A stretch of 64,000 nt of DNA from Microseira wollei NIES-4236. Lineage in GTDB: Bacteria > Cyanobacteriota > Cyanobacteriia > Cyanobacteriales > Aerosakkonemataceae. The translations under genes and the position numbers were made by a program. Location of the stretch: the NCBI RefSeq assembly GCF_020521235.1, contig NZ_BLAY01000006.1, forward strand, positions 1 to 64,000, read 5' to 3'. Shown piece by piece: positions 45,526 through 55,169 of this stretch. The notes under the pieces are model-generated. The model had not been told where the DNA came from and did not search any database. It was given only the letters and a program-made list of their open reading frames with translations. Numbering within the stretch: position 1 is the first letter of the stretch; each line of letters starts with the position of its first letter.

Positions 45526-46854
45526 TCAGGCGTCAAGAGCGTTCGAATCAGACGACTCTTGTGGCAACGGCATCACCAATATTTTATCAACGCGATTGCC
45601 ATCCATATCCATCACTTCAAAGCGAAAGCCTCCCAATTCAAAATGGTCGCTGGCGATGGGGATGCGCCCCAGATGAGTCATGACGAAGCCACCCATTGTG
45701 TGATAGTTGCCTTTTTGCCGTCCGGGTAAATCTTCCATATTGAACAATTTAAAGAAATCATCGACGGACAACATCCCATCTAATAACCAGGAACCATCTT
45801 CCCGCTGTACTGCTTGGGGTTCTTCGGGTTGGTAGACCGAGGGAATATCGCCCACGAGTTCGATTAAGATATCGTTAAGCGTAACCAATCCCTGGATGAC
45901 GCCGTATTCGTCTACCACTAGCACGATGTGAGTGCCAGATTGCTTGAACATCTCCAGCACTTTTAACCCACGGGTGCTTTCTGGCACGTATAGCGGTCGA
46001 TGCAGGGAGAGGGTTAGATCTAAGGGTTCCCCGGCGAGACTGCGGGAGAGTAAATCGGTTACTTCCAGGACGCCCAAAACGCTGTCCAGTTCGCCTTGGC
46101 AGACTAACACGCGGGAATGGTCGCTGTCGATCAGTTTTTTGCGATTCACCTCGATCGAGTCATCTAGGTCAAGCCAGACAATTTCTGGTCGGGGTGTCAT
46201 TAAGGCACTGACGGGGCGATCGTTGAGGTCGAATACCCGTTCTACGATGTCTTGTTCGGCGGCTTCAAACGTACCTTCCTCGGTTCCTTGCTCGATTAAA
46301 ACGCGGATTTCTTCTTCGGTGACTTCGGGATCTCCAGAGGGTTTCATTCCCAACAGGCGCACCACCACATCGGTAGAAGCGCTGAGTAGATGTACTACGG
46401 GGGCGGCAATTTTAGCTAGCATCCGCATGGGGATGGCAACGGCGGCGGCGATTGGTTCTGGGTTGTTGAGTGCCAAACGCTTTGGTACCAGTTCGCCGAT
46501 AATTAGCGTTAGGTAGGTGATGATCAAAACCGCGATAATTGAAGCGATCGCATTGCTATACGGTTTGATTCCCGGTATAAGCTCCAACACCACTCTCAGT
46601 CTTTTGGCGATCGTTTCTTCGCCGAAAGCACCTGAGACGATCGCCAACAGGGTGATCCCCACCTGCACGATCGCCAGAAACTGATTGGGGGAATTCGACA
46701 GATCCAAAGCAACCCGCGCCTTGGCATCCCCCCGTTCAGCCATTTGTTGCAGCCTCACCTTCCGCGACGAAACAATCGCCAGTTCTGACATCACAAACCC
46801 AGCGTTGGCGAGGATCAGTAGGAAAACAATCAGAAGATCGTTGTTTGAAGACAT
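45526..46854 (-). CDS. CNNM/HlyC-CorC family membrane protein
   Basis: A 442-residue protein with an N-terminal DUF21 domain of about four transmembrane helices (LLIVFLLILANAGFVMSELA, FLAIVQVGITLLAIVSGAFG, IIAVLIITYLTLIIGELVPKR), two CBS domains (about 215-335; MTPRPEIVWLDLDD, VLVVDEYGVIQGLVTLNDIL) and a C-terminal CorC_HlyC domain (LDGMLSVDDFFKLF, GFVMTHLGRIP). Members transport or regulate magnesium or cobalt; the hemolysin label is historical. The CBS pair probably binds nucleotides. Confidence 0.92.
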   Translation of the reverse strand: MSSNNDLLIVFLLILANAGFVMSELAIVSSRKVRLQQMAERGDAKARVALDLSNSPNQFLAIVQVGITLLAIVSGAFGEETIAKRLRVVLELIPGIKPYSNAIASIIAVLIITYLTLIIGELVPKRLALNNPEPIAAAVAIPMRMLAKIAAPVVHLLSASTDVVVRLLGMKPSGDPEVTEEEIRVLIEQGTEEGTFEAAEQDIVERVFDLNDRPVSALMTPRPEIVWLDLDDSIEVNRKKLIDSDHSRVLVCQGELDSVLGVLEVTDLLSRSLAGEPLDLTLSLHRPLYVPESTRGLKVLEMFKQSGTHIVLVVDEYGVIQGLVTLNDILIELVGDIPSVYQPEEPQAVQREDGSWLLDGMLSVDDFFKLFNMEDLPGRQKGNYHTMGGFVMTHLGRIPIASDHFELGGFRFEVMDMDGNRVDKILVMPLPQESSDSNALDA

Positions 46855-47273
46855 TACTGCAATTCGGCTGCTAGCCTTGGCGAATGTTCAAGGACGGAGA
46901 GACGCGGGGAAGCGGGGACGCGGGGACAACGGAAAGACGCGGATTGAAACCCCGTCTGAACTTGAGCGAATGAATCAGAAGATTCAAGAATGGCCTCAAA
47001 CCATTGGAACTGACGTTCCGGACGGGGGTCTGGAGACACTTGTTTCGCTGGGCGTCTCCGTGTCTCCCCGTCCCCGCGTCTTCTTCGCTGACGCGAAAAT
47101 AGTACAAGGATAGGGGTATCTGGTATTGAAATTAGCATCTTGTCCGATCGATAAATCTGCCTGGAGAGCGGTTCGAGTCTGATTCGCCCTCTAAAATTAT
47201 TAAAGTAGGAGCGCAGTCTCGCGCTGTTTTGTCAAAATATAGAGCGGGTCTAGCCACGATACCTACCTAACTT
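46855..47273. other. gap between the CNNM-like gene and mfd with inverted GC-rich repeats
   Basis: GACGCGGGGACGCGGGG-type units at 46905-46925 face CTCCCCGTCCCCGCGTC at 47068-47086, with unrelated sequence between, so the gap is another two-armed repeat. No gene is supported. The mfd promoter should lie downstream of 47120. Confidence 0.6.
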
Positions 47274-50200
47274 ATGGCAGAAAAACCCGCACAGAAGCAA
47301 TTTCTCCAACACATGGTTTTCTCTTCTATTATTCGCAGCCTAAAGCGATCGCCGCTCACATCAGAACTCCTCTCTAAACTCAATCGCACCAAACACTTGC
47401 GGCTATCTGGCGTTGGACGCTTGCCTAAAGGATTGGTTGCTTCTACTTTGGCACAAACTGAGGAGCGAAATCTGTTCGTCGTCACCCCAACTCTGGAAGA
47501 AGCCGGACGCTGGGGGGCTCAGTTAGAGGCGATGGGTTGGGATACGGTACATTTTTACCCCACTTCGGAAGCTTCGCCCTACGAGCCTTTTGACCCGGAA
47601 TCAGAAATGACTTGGGGTCAGATGCAGGTGTTAGCCGATTTGGTTATGGGTAATCGGTCATCGGTAATTGGTAATGGATTACCCAAAATCGCCATCGTGG
47701 CGACGGAGCGCAGTCTTCAACCCCATCTCCCACCAAAAGATGCTTTTGAACCCTATTGTGTGGCTCTGCACCGGGGTCAAAGTTGGAATTTGGACGTTTT
47801 TAGCACGCGCTTGGCTCAAATGGGTTACGAGCGAGTACCGTTGGTGGAAACTGAAGGTCAATGGAGTCGGCGGGGGGATATTGTTGATGTTTTTCCGGTG
47901 TCGGCGGAAGTGCCGGTAAGGTTGGAGTGGTTTGGGGATGAGTTGGAGCAAATTCGGGAGTTTGACCCCGCGACGCAGCGATCGCTCGATCAAATTGACC
48001 GTTTGGTTCTGACTCCGACTGATTTTGCTCCTATTATCCGAGAGGGGTTGAAGGAAATGAACCGCGTTAGCGAAGCGATTCGCGCTAGCGAATTAGGCGC
48101 GAAGGGCGCGAAGGAAGAGGAGGAAGAGAAGGAGGGTGTTCGGCGGTTACTTGGGTTGGCTTTTGAGGAACCGGCGTCTTTGTTGGATTATTTGCCGGAT
48201 AATACTTTGGTCGCGATTGATGAATTGGAGCAATGTCGCGCCCATTGTTCGGTTTGGGTTGAACATGCCCAGGAAAAGTGGGAAGAGTTAAATCTGCAAT
48301 CTGAAATCTCCAATCTGAAATTCCCCAAGATTCATCGATCTTTTGATGGATCTTTGGCTGCGGTGGAAGGGTTTAATTGGGTTGAGTTGTCGGAGTTGGC
48401 TGAGGAGAATAATGGGTTAAATTTGGCTAGTCGTCCGGTTCCGGCGACGCCGCATCAGTTTGCGAAGATGGCGGAGGTGTTGCGAGGGGAGCGCGATCGC
48501 AATTTTTCTATTTGGATTGTATCGGCGCAGCCTTCGCGGTCGGTGTCGCTGTTGCAAGAACATGATTGTCCGGCTCAGTTTGTGCCAAATCCTAATGATT
48601 TTCCGGCGATTGATAAGTTGCAGGTTCAGCACGTACCAATTGCGCTGAAGTATTCGGGGATGGCGGAATTGGAAGGGTTTATTCTGCCTACTTTTCGGTT
48701 TGTGGTAGTGACTGACCGAGAGTTTTTTGGTCAGCATTCTTTGGCTACGCCTAGTTATGTCCGCAAGCGCAGGCGTGCAGCATCGAAGCAGGTCGATCCT
48801 AATAAGTTGCGTCCGGGTGATTTTGTGGTTCATAGAAACCACGGGATTGGTAAGTTTTTGAAGTTGGATAGGTTGGAAAATCGCGAATATTTGGTGATTC
48901 AATATTCGGATGGTTTGTTGCGGGTGGCGGCGGATCAGGTGGGTTCTCTTTCTCGTTTTCGCAGTACGGCTGATAAACCTCCGGAACTGAATTCGATGTC
49001 TGGGAAGGCATGGGAAAAAACTAAGAATAAAGTCCGCAAGGCGATTAAGAAGTTGGCGGTGGATTTGCTGCAACTTTATGCTCAAAGAGCTAAGCAGGAA
49101 GGGTTTGCTTTTCCAGGGGATAGTCCTTGGCAAGTTGAGTTGGAAGAGTCTTTTCCCTATCAAGCTACGCCGGATCAGTTAAAGGCTACCCAAGATGTGA
49201 AGCGGGATATGGAGTCGCTTCGTCCGATGGATCGGTTGGTTTGCGGGGATGTGGGTTTTGGTAAAACTGAGGTGGCGATTCGGGCGATTTTTAAGGCGGT
49301 TACTGCTGGGAAACAAGTCGCTTTTCTCGCACCGACGACGATTTTGACTCAGCAGCATTACCACACGCTTAAGGAACGGTTTGCGCCTTATCCTATTAAT
49401 GTTGGTTTGTTGAATCGTTTCCGCACTGCGGAAGAACGTAAGGATATTCAACGTCGTCTTGCAACTGGGGAATTAGATGTAGTTGTCGGGACGCAAGCGT
49501 TGTTAGGCAAAGGGATTGTCTACCGCGATTTGGGAATGTTGGTTGTAGATGAAGAACAGCGGTTTGGAGTGAATCAAAAGGAGAAAATTAAAAGTCTGAA
49601 AACGCAAGTTGATGTGCTTACTTTGACGGCAACTCCTATTCCCCGCACGCTTTATATGTCGCTTTCGGGCATACGAGAAATGAGTTTGATTACGACTCCG
49701 CCTCCTTCTCGGCGTCCGATTAAAACTCATTTAAGTCCTTACGATCCGGAGGCGGTTCGCACGGCAATTCGTCAAGAATTAGACCGGGGTGGACAAATTT
49801 TCTACGTGGTTCCCCGCATTGAGGGAATTGAAGAAACATCTGCTAAACTGCGGGAGATGATACCGGGATCCCGGTTAGCGATCGCTCACGGTCAAATGGA
49901 TGAGGCAGAATTGGAAGCGACGATGTTGGCTTTCAATGCTGGGGAGGCGGATATTCTGGTTTGTACGACAATCATCGAATCGGGTTTGGATATTCCTCGC
50001 GTTAATACTATCCTGATTGAAGATGCCCAACGTTTTGGTTTGGCGCAGTTATATCAGTTGCGGGGAAGGGTTGGACGTGCGGGTATTCAAGCTCACGCCT
50101 GGTTGTTTTATCCTAAACAAAGTCAGCTGAGCGAAGCGGCGCGGGCGAGGTTAAGAGCTATCCAAGAGTTTACTCAATTGGGTTCTGGCTATCAACTGGC

Positions 50201-50816
50201 AACGCGGGATATGGAAATTCGCGGCGTCGGAAACCTTCTAGGTGCGGAACAATCGGGACAAATGGATGCGATTGGGTTTGACCTTTATACTGAAATGCTG
50301 CAAGAAGCGATTCAGGAAATACGAGGTCAAGAAATACCCAAGGTTGACGATACTCAGATTGATTTGAAGCTGACGGCGTTTATCCCTGCGGATTATATCG
50401 CCGATATGGATCAGAAGATGAGCGCTTATCGCGCGGTTGCGGCTGCTAATTCTAGTGAAGAATTAAAGCAGATTGCGGCAGAGTTACGCGATCGCTATGG
50501 CGATATCCCCAAAGCGGCAACTCAACTCCTGCGCGTGGTAGAACTAAAGCAGATTGCTAAAAAACTCGGCTTTTCCCGCATTAAACCTGAAAACAAGCAG
50601 CACGTTGTCCTAGAAACGCCTATGGAACAACCCGCTTGGAATTTGCTGGCTCTTAATTTACCCGATCACTTGCGATCGCGTTTCGTCTATACTCCCGGTA
50701 AAGTCACGGTTCGCGGTTTGGGCGTCCTCGCCGCCGACCAGCAGTTAGAAAACTTAATCGATTGGTTGGCTAAAATGCAAGGGGCGATTCCAGAAGTTGC
50801 GATAGCTGCTATCTGA
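47274..50816 (+). CDS. mfd: Mfd, transcription-repair coupling factor
   Basis: A 1180-residue Mfd, which removes stalled RNA polymerase from lesions and recruits UvrA. Order: UvrB-like N-terminal part ([15 protein letters not shown]-type start to about 400), RNA-polymerase-interacting domain ([20 protein letters not shown], about 515-600), SF2 translocase with Walker [15 protein letters not shown], the box [20 protein letters not shown] and ARAHGQMDE-type motifs, and a C-terminal TRCF domain. The N-terminal part has at least two short insertions made of tandem repeats in frame (near residues 124-139 and 339-351) and possibly a third at 275-288. The start may be the inner ATG at codon 14. Confidence 0.96.
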   Translation: MAEKPAQKQFLQHMVFSSIIRSLKRSPLTSELLSKLNRTKHLRLSGVGRLPKGLVASTLAQTEERNLFVVTPTLEEAGRWGAQLEAMGWDTVHFYPTSEASPYEPFDPESEMTWGQMQVLADLVMGNRSSVIGNGLPKIAIVATERSLQPHLPPKDAFEPYCVALHRGQSWNLDVFSTRLAQMGYERVPLVETEGQWSRRGDIVDVFPVSAEVPVRLEWFGDELEQIREFDPATQRSLDQIDRLVLTPTDFAPIIREGLKEMNRVSEAIRASELGAKGAKEEEEEKEGVRRLLGLAFEEPASLLDYLPDNTLVAIDELEQCRAHCSVWVEHAQEKWEELNLQSEISNLKFPKIHRSFDGSLAAVEGFNWVELSELAEENNGLNLASRPVPATPHQFAKMAEVLRGERDRNFSIWIVSAQPSRSVSLLQEHDCPAQFVPNPNDFPAIDKLQVQHVPIALKYSGMAELEGFILPTFRFVVVTDREFFGQHSLATPSYVRKRRRAASKQVDPNKLRPGDFVVHRNHGIGKFLKLDRLENREYLVIQYSDGLLRVAADQVGSLSRFRSTADKPPELNSMSGKAWEKTKNKVRKAIKKLAVDLLQLYAQRAKQEGFAFPGDSPWQVELEESFPYQATPDQLKATQDVKRDMESLRPMDRLVCGDVGFGKTEVAIRAIFKAVTAGKQVAFLAPTTILTQQHYHTLKERFAPYPINVGLLNRFRTAEERKDIQRRLATGELDVVVGTQALLGKGIVYRDLGMLVVDEEQRFGVNQKEKIKSLKTQVDVLTLTATPIPRTLYMSLSGIREMSLITTPPPSRRPIKTHLSPYDPEAVRTAIRQELDRGGQIFYVVPRIEGIEETSAKLREMIPGSRLAIAHGQMDEAELEATMLAFNAGEADILVCTTIIESGLDIPRVNTILIEDAQRFGLAQLYQLRGRVGRAGIQAHAWLFYPKQSQLSEAARARLRAIQEFTQLGSGYQLATRDMEIRGVGNLLGAEQSGQMDAIGFDLYTEMLQEAIQEIRGQEIPKVDDTQIDLKLTAFIPADYIADMDQKMSAYRAVAAANSSEELKQIAAELRDRYGDIPKAATQLLRVVELKQIAKKLGFSRIKPENKQHVVLETPMEQPAWNLLALNLPDHLRSRFVYTPGKVTVRGLGVLAADQQLENLIDWLAKMQGAIPEVAIAAI

Positions 50817-50949
50817 TAATTGCTAATTGCTAATTGCTAATTGCTAATTGCTAATTGTGAGAAGAGCGTAATATAATTTTTCCTGATTGAGCCATTAGCC
50901 ATTAGCCATTAGCGATTAACCATTACCCATTACCCATTACCCATTCCCC
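50817..50949. repeat. two-armed heptamer array with conserved core after mfd
   Basis: Left GCTAATT units to about 50856, a core (50857-50892) whose complement contains CAATCAGGAAAAATTATATTA, then CCATTAG/CCCATTA units to the next ATG. The inverted orientation matches the 37914-38293 element in arm polarity and core. Confidence 0.85.
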
Positions 50950-51453
50950 ATGAATACCGAACAAAAGACAACTACCACTTTATCCACCAGCGCAGACGAC
51001 CGCCTGCGCTTCCTGCAACAAATACCAATTTTTCAAGAAATAGAAAATCGCAATTTTCTACCCCAACTCGCCGCCCATTTAGAAGAAGAGATATTTCCAG
51101 CCAATCACACTATCTTTAACAAAGGCGAGTCTGGCAATTTACTTTATATACTGCTTTATGGGCGCGTTCAAGTTCACATCGACACTTTTCCTCTAGTCCA
51201 GTTAGAAAAGGGCGCTTATTTCGGCGAAATGGCTTTGTTTGATTCCAACGTTCGCTCCGCTTCGGTCACGACTTTGTCAGAGTGTAAGTGCCTCACCTTA
51301 ACTCGACAACAAATCCATCAAGCGATTAAAGAAAATCCCGCGATCGCTATCAACATGATTCGCGTCCTCGTCTCGCGGGTTCGCAAGCTAAATCGTCTTT
51401 TTGGTGCTTCTGAAGATTTGTTCTACTTTATGTTAAAGGAGAAGCTATCATGA
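50950..51453 (+). CDS. cyclic nucleotide-binding domain protein
   Basis: A 167-residue stand-alone cyclic-nucleotide-binding domain (residues 22-140) with FPANHTIFNKGESGNLLYIL and the phosphate cassette FGEMALFDSNVRSASV, which keeps the Arg that contacts the cyclic phosphate. The C-terminal IRVLVSRVRKLNRLFGASE is a helical end with no DNA-binding domain. It may sense cAMP or cGMP and act on a partner, possibly the next gene product, which has a similar domain. The downstream gene begins 83 bp later. Confidence 0.85.
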   Translation: MNTEQKTTTTLSTSADDRLRFLQQIPIFQEIENRNFLPQLAAHLEEEIFPANHTIFNKGESGNLLYILLYGRVQVHIDTFPLVQLEKGAYFGEMALFDSNVRSASVTTLSECKCLTLTRQQIHQAIKENPAIAINMIRVLVSRVRKLNRLFGASEDLFYFMLKEKLS

Positions 51454-51536
51454 AAAAAATATTTTAATTATACCAAATGCAGTCAGGGAATTCAAGAGTT
51501 GATTAAACCAATAAAAGGACAAATTTTGAATCGCTT

Positions 51537-52604
51537 ATGATGCTCAGTCAAGAAAATATCCAACTGCTTCAAAATGTACCGATTTTCAGAGACATCGACC
51601 GCGAAACGGCTCTAACTCGACTGGCGCTGAATTTAGAAGAAGTCCAGTTTCCTGCGGGTCATACTATTTTTAAACAGGGTAAATTAGGGCCAGCGCTGTA
51701 TATTTTAGTTTCAGGTGCTGTAGAAGTTCACCTGGGAGGCTTGCGGTTGGCTAAATTAGGACCTGGTAAGTATTTCGGCGAGATGTCTTTATTTGACTCG
51801 GAACCACATTCGGCTTCGGTCACAACTTTAGAACCTTGCAAATGTTTAGTATTAACTCAGGCGCAAATCTATAAAGCGATTCGCGAAAATCCAGAAATTG
51901 GTGTCAATATTATTCGCATTCTTTCCAAGCGCGTTCGCCTATTAAGTCTGCATGTCAGCGCTTGGTTGCGCGGTTTATTAACCATTGCTTGGGCAGATGG
52001 TGAATACAATGCGGAAGAGAAAAGTTTAATTGAAGGATTGGTGCGGGATGACCTTTGTCCTGATATAAATATCGGTTCGCTAAAACCCATTTCCGGGGTA
52101 GAATTAGCCGATGCTTTCGGTCCCAATACCGCTACGGCAGAAAACTTCTTGAGAACGGCGGTAATTGTTGCTCTCGCCAACGGAACTTATTCCGAATCTG
52201 AAGATAAAGTATTGCGAGAATTCTGCACCGCTTTAGGTCAAAAAACAGAAATCCTAGAAATGCTGCGGTTAATGCTTGCCTTCGATGAAGGGACAAAGCA
52301 AAAAGAGCAGGCATTTTCCCTCAAAAAACCGGCTTTATCGGCACAAGTCGATGTATTGCAGCCGATGCGTAAGTGGTTAGATGAAATGGAAATCGATACC
52401 CCTTACATGGCTCGATTCTTGTGCAAAATGATTCCATCTCAGTGTCCGTTTGAACGAGATATTGTGTTATTTGGCAAAAAAATTGTCCACATTCCCCCCA
52501 TGTGTAAAATCAATCCTTTGTACGAGCAATTAGTTGGTTTGCGCTTCCGCGCCCTTTCTTATCTGGCGGATGAGTGTAAAGAGGATGTGACGCCTTACTT
52601 GTGA
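51537..52604 (+). CDS. cyclic nucleotide-binding / TerB-like / Mo-nitrogenase C-terminal domain protein
   Basis: A 355-residue three-part protein. Residues 8-130 are a cyclic-nucleotide-binding domain whose cassette is FGEMSLFDSEPHSASV, with His where Arg is usual. The middle (about 142-245) is TerB-like (LLTIAWADGEYNAEEKSLIE and ALANGTYSESEDKVLREFC). The C-terminus (about 270-355) matches the Mo-dependent nitrogenase C-terminal domain (LQPMRKWLDEMEIDTPYMAR, MIPSQCPFERDI, IPPMCKINPLYEQLVGLRFR), common in cyanobacteria including non-fixers. Function is not established. The next gene is a cupin. Confidence 0.82.
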   Translation: MMLSQENIQLLQNVPIFRDIDRETALTRLALNLEEVQFPAGHTIFKQGKLGPALYILVSGAVEVHLGGLRLAKLGPGKYFGEMSLFDSEPHSASVTTLEPCKCLVLTQAQIYKAIRENPEIGVNIIRILSKRVRLLSLHVSAWLRGLLTIAWADGEYNAEEKSLIEGLVRDDLCPDINIGSLKPISGVELADAFGPNTATAENFLRTAVIVALANGTYSESEDKVLREFCTALGQKTEILEMLRLMLAFDEGTKQKEQAFSLKKPALSAQVDVLQPMRKWLDEMEIDTPYMARFLCKMIPSQCPFERDIVLFGKKIVHIPPMCKINPLYEQLVGLRFRALSYLADECKEDVTPYL

Positions 52605-52699
52605 TCGACGACGACGCTTATTCCCGGTTTCTTAGTAGATGTTGATTTGGGTAAGTTTTAATAACTTGAGAGTTCAATTTAGCTAGGAGAAAATAGTCA

Positions 52700-52990
52700 A
52701 TGGAAACGAAACAAACAACGGCAATTAAAGTCGAACGTCAACCGAGTCAAGCACGTCTTAATCAACTAGGCGTCTCCAAATGGCCTATCTGGACTAAAGA
52801 AGTTTCGGAATTTCCCTGGACTTATGATGATGAAGAAACTTGCTATTTCTTAGAAGGAGATGTCATCGTAACCCCAGTGGGCGGAGAACCCGTACAAATG
52901 GGTAAAGGTGACTTGGTAACCTTCCCCGCGCGCATGTCCTGCACTTGGAAGATAAATCTGGACGTTAGAAAGCATTATCGGTTTGGCTAA
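52700..52990 (+). CDS. cupin-domain protein (DUF861 type)
   Basis: A 96-residue single-domain cupin. FPWTYDDEETCYFLEGDVIV and MGKGDLVTFPARMSCTWKIN give the two cupin motifs, with the EExCYxLEG pattern of the DUF861/EutQ-like group. The fold could bind a metal or small ligand; no activity is known. The start has a GGAG ribosome-binding site (TAGGAGAAAATAGTCAATG). The stop lies next to a GCTAATTG array. Confidence 0.88.
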   Translation: METKQTTAIKVERQPSQARLNQLGVSKWPIWTKEVSEFPWTYDDEETCYFLEGDVIVTPVGGEPVQMGKGDLVTFPARMSCTWKINLDVRKHYRFG

Positions 52991-53050
52991 TTGCTAATTG
53001 CTAATTGCTAATTGTTAGAGAAAACAAATCAACAATTAGCGATTAGCGAT
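52985..53050. repeat. GCTAATTG / AATTAGC array between the cupin and repeat-protein genes
   Basis: GCTAATTG units, a centre TTAGAGAAAACAAATCAAC, then CAATTAGCGATTAGCGATCG. The right arm encodes the last residues (SLIANC) and stop of the minus-strand gene. Confidence 0.75.
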
Positions 53051-54156
53051 CGCGGTCCAAAAATTTGCCTTTCTGCCGTATTTGCTGTAGCAGGTACTAC
53101 TGGATCGGCGCGGAAAATACCGCTAGTCCCATCAGCCAAGCGGGCATAAAATGCAATCTGTCCAGCATTGTTGAATCCCCCTGGAGAAAAAACCAGGCTG
53201 GTAACCTTGGAACCGAATAAGTAATCTCCAACTGCAATAACTTTCTTAGCAGTTGAACCCGTTGCAATAAAGATGCCTTCATCGGTGCCATTCAGGTTAG
53301 CCTGAAAAGCGATCGCACCTGTGTCATTCAGCGAGGGGGAGGCGAATTGGCTAAAGCAACCGCTGGTATGGGCAATGTTGGTAATTTTGCCACCATTTCG
53401 TTTGAAGATGCCATAGCCTCCTTGGGTTGGATAAGCCAAAAACGTGACGCTTCCAAGGTTGTTGATGCAGGGATGGGTGAACCAGCTAAACGAGTTGCTG
53501 GTATCTGCAATTTTTAAGATCCGCTCTCCATTTCCTTTGAAGATACCATAGCCGCCTTGTTCCCTGGCGGCGCGAAATGCTACATTTCCTTGGTCGTTAA
53601 TTGAGGGGGAAGCTAAAGCGCTAAAATAATCTTTCGTATCGGCAATCTTGGTCAGATCGGAACCATTCCCGGTAAAAATAGCTTCGCCTCCATCTTCCAA
53701 GGCAGCCCAAAATGCGACATTTGAGGCATTGTTAATCGAGGGAGTACCCGAGAACCAGCAAAAGCGGCTTTTGGTATCGGCAATCTGGGTCAGATCGCGA
53801 CTATCTCCCGTAAAAATACCTTTGCCACCTGTTTTCAAGCTAGCCAGAAAAGCTACAACTCCAGCATCGTTAATCGAGGGGGAGGTAAACCCCTTAAAAA
53901 AATTCCCCGTATCGGCAATTTTAGCGATCGCCCGACCATCGCCGGTAAATATAGCGTCGCGTCCCCCTTTTAGCAGAGCAGCTGCTTGAAAAGCTACAAC
54001 GCCTCTGTTGTTAATAGAAGCGATATAACTAAACTGAATAAAAAAGCCGTTGGTTTCAGCAATTTTTGTAAAGGTATATGCTTTAAATTTCCTGCTGCTT
54101 GTCAAGGGATTTAAAGTACTTTTTCCTCTTGTTTGACTGTTTAAATCTAGTTTCAT
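53029..54156 (-). CDS. tandem-repeat protein with GGxxIFTGxGxxLTKIADT units
   Basis: A 375-residue protein with about seven repeats of roughly 40 residues, each like SINNxGxVAFxAxLxxGGxx then IFTGxGxxLTKIADTxxxF. This repeat is found in large secreted or surface proteins of cyanobacteria and other bacteria, and it probably forms a beta-propeller or similar closed fold. I see no signal peptide. The last residues (GPRSLIANC) and the stop come from the heptamer array at 53029-53050, so the native C-terminus may have been lost. Confidence 0.75.
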   Translation of the reverse strand: MKLDLNSQTRGKSTLNPLTSSRKFKAYTFTKIAETNGFFIQFSYIASINNRGVVAFQAAALLKGGRDAIFTGDGRAIAKIADTGNFFKGFTSPSINDAGVVAFLASLKTGGKGIFTGDSRDLTQIADTKSRFCWFSGTPSINNASNVAFWAALEDGGEAIFTGNGSDLTKIADTKDYFSALASPSINDQGNVAFRAAREQGGYGIFKGNGERILKIADTSNSFSWFTHPCINNLGSVTFLAYPTQGGYGIFKRNGGKITNIAHTSGCFSQFASPSLNDTGAIAFQANLNGTDEGIFIATGSTAKKVIAVGDYLFGSKVTSLVFSPGGFNNAGQIAFYARLADGTSGIFRADPVVPATANTAERQIFGPRSLIANC

Positions 54157-54856
54157 GTGCTTCTACAAGATTGTGTTTGGTGGGTTGGTTGTCGGAACCT
54201 TTCAAAAGCCTTCCCTAGTTCAGCAAGGCATGATATCAGTTCCAGATAGAAGCACCTATAATAATTTTGGAGTGTTTACAGTAGAAACACTCTTCTGTTT
54301 TACTCAGTGCCAAAAGAATCTCAACGGCAACCGAGTAAAGTCTGACAAAAACCCCGATAAGTTAGTTGAAATTTTAACGCTAGACAAACGTCACCTCACC
54401 TCAAGCAATTGGCAAGCAGGGTGTTGTGACGCAGTCAGCTATAAAAATAGGTAGATAGTGTCAAACAAGCGTGAGATTACCATGCTGCGATTTTGCGATG
54501 GTTTGAAGCTTGCCGTTACCGTTACGCAAAATTACACTTTATGGGCAGCTTCTATGGTTTGGTAGATGGACGCTAACCCTGCTGATAGAAGTTCTGCGTA
54601 AGTGCTGCGAAAGGTGTTGTTACTAATAATCTAAGTTTACTCTCATCGCCGTAAAAATTTAACAGTACTAATATTTAATTGATTATTTAAGATTGCGTAA
54701 AGTTTCAGTATATTTTCAGTAATTCAATCGTGCCTACGGAGGCGAGCGCAACAGTAGCACCGATTCCCTAAAAATACAACCGAGTAATTACCACTAAAGC
54801 GAGACAAAGCCAGCATTTTTCTTGCGTGTAGGGCAAAAGCTTTAAGGCTATATTTT

Positions 54857-54984
54857 ATATCATGTCCGGTGGTATCAGTTGTGTATAGTTGATTGTGCGA
54901 AAAAGCGTTTTTTCTCCCCCAGCTCCCCCATCCCCTTTGCTCCCCCAGCTCTCCAAACGCAACCGATGCAACCGGACACGATAT
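54857..54984. repeat. ATATCATGTCC-ended interspersed repeat, copy C
   Basis: ATATCATGTCC (54857-54867) and GGACACGATAT (54974-54984) with ACCGG/CCGGT extensions. The inside is CCCCCAGCTCCCCC-type sequence, not the heptamers of copies A, B and E. Confidence 0.7.
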
Positions 54985-55051
54985 TACTCGATTCTTCTGG
55001 TTGAGTCAGCCTGGAATCTGTAGCTGGCGCTCTCTACTGCCACAGAAGCTA

Positions 55052-55112
55052 ACAATCCTGAAAGCTTGATGAAAGAGAATCGGTGTCCATTTCACCCAGC
55101 TTTCAGGATTGT
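55052..55112 (-). terminator. hairpin downstream of heme oxygenase
   Basis: Perfect 15-bp arms ACAATCCTGAAAGCT / AGCTTTCAGGATTGT separated by 31 bases, starting 57 bp after the ho1 stop on the minus strand. No clear T-run follows, so it may act as a 3' stabiliser or terminator. Confidence 0.5.
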
Positions 55113-55169
55113 AAAAGTGCAATTTTTAGTTATTTAGCAATTGCGAATCTACCTGATTCGACTGGGATT

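Larger units (their letters stand above)
54157..55169. other. one-kilobase gap without a supported gene
   Basis: A 99-codon plus-strand frame at 54155-54454 has no protein features and starts inside the divergent gene. The gap contains a repeat at 54857-54984 and a long hairpin at 55052-55112. Promoters for the 53029-54156 gene lie at its left end. Confidence 0.5.

Noticed and set aside
47165-47195. tRNA-like GGTTCGAGTC motif upstream of mfd
   Set aside because: The flanking bases do not form a T-stem or acceptor stem and no D or anticodon arm is present.
48417-49163. 248-codon antisense frame within mfd
   Set aside because: It is a mirror of the mfd reading frame, rich in Arg/Pro/Leu with no domain, so it is a shadow.
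54155-54454. 99-codon plus-strand frame
   Set aside because: No ribosome-binding site and no protein-like composition; it starts inside the divergent gene's first codons.
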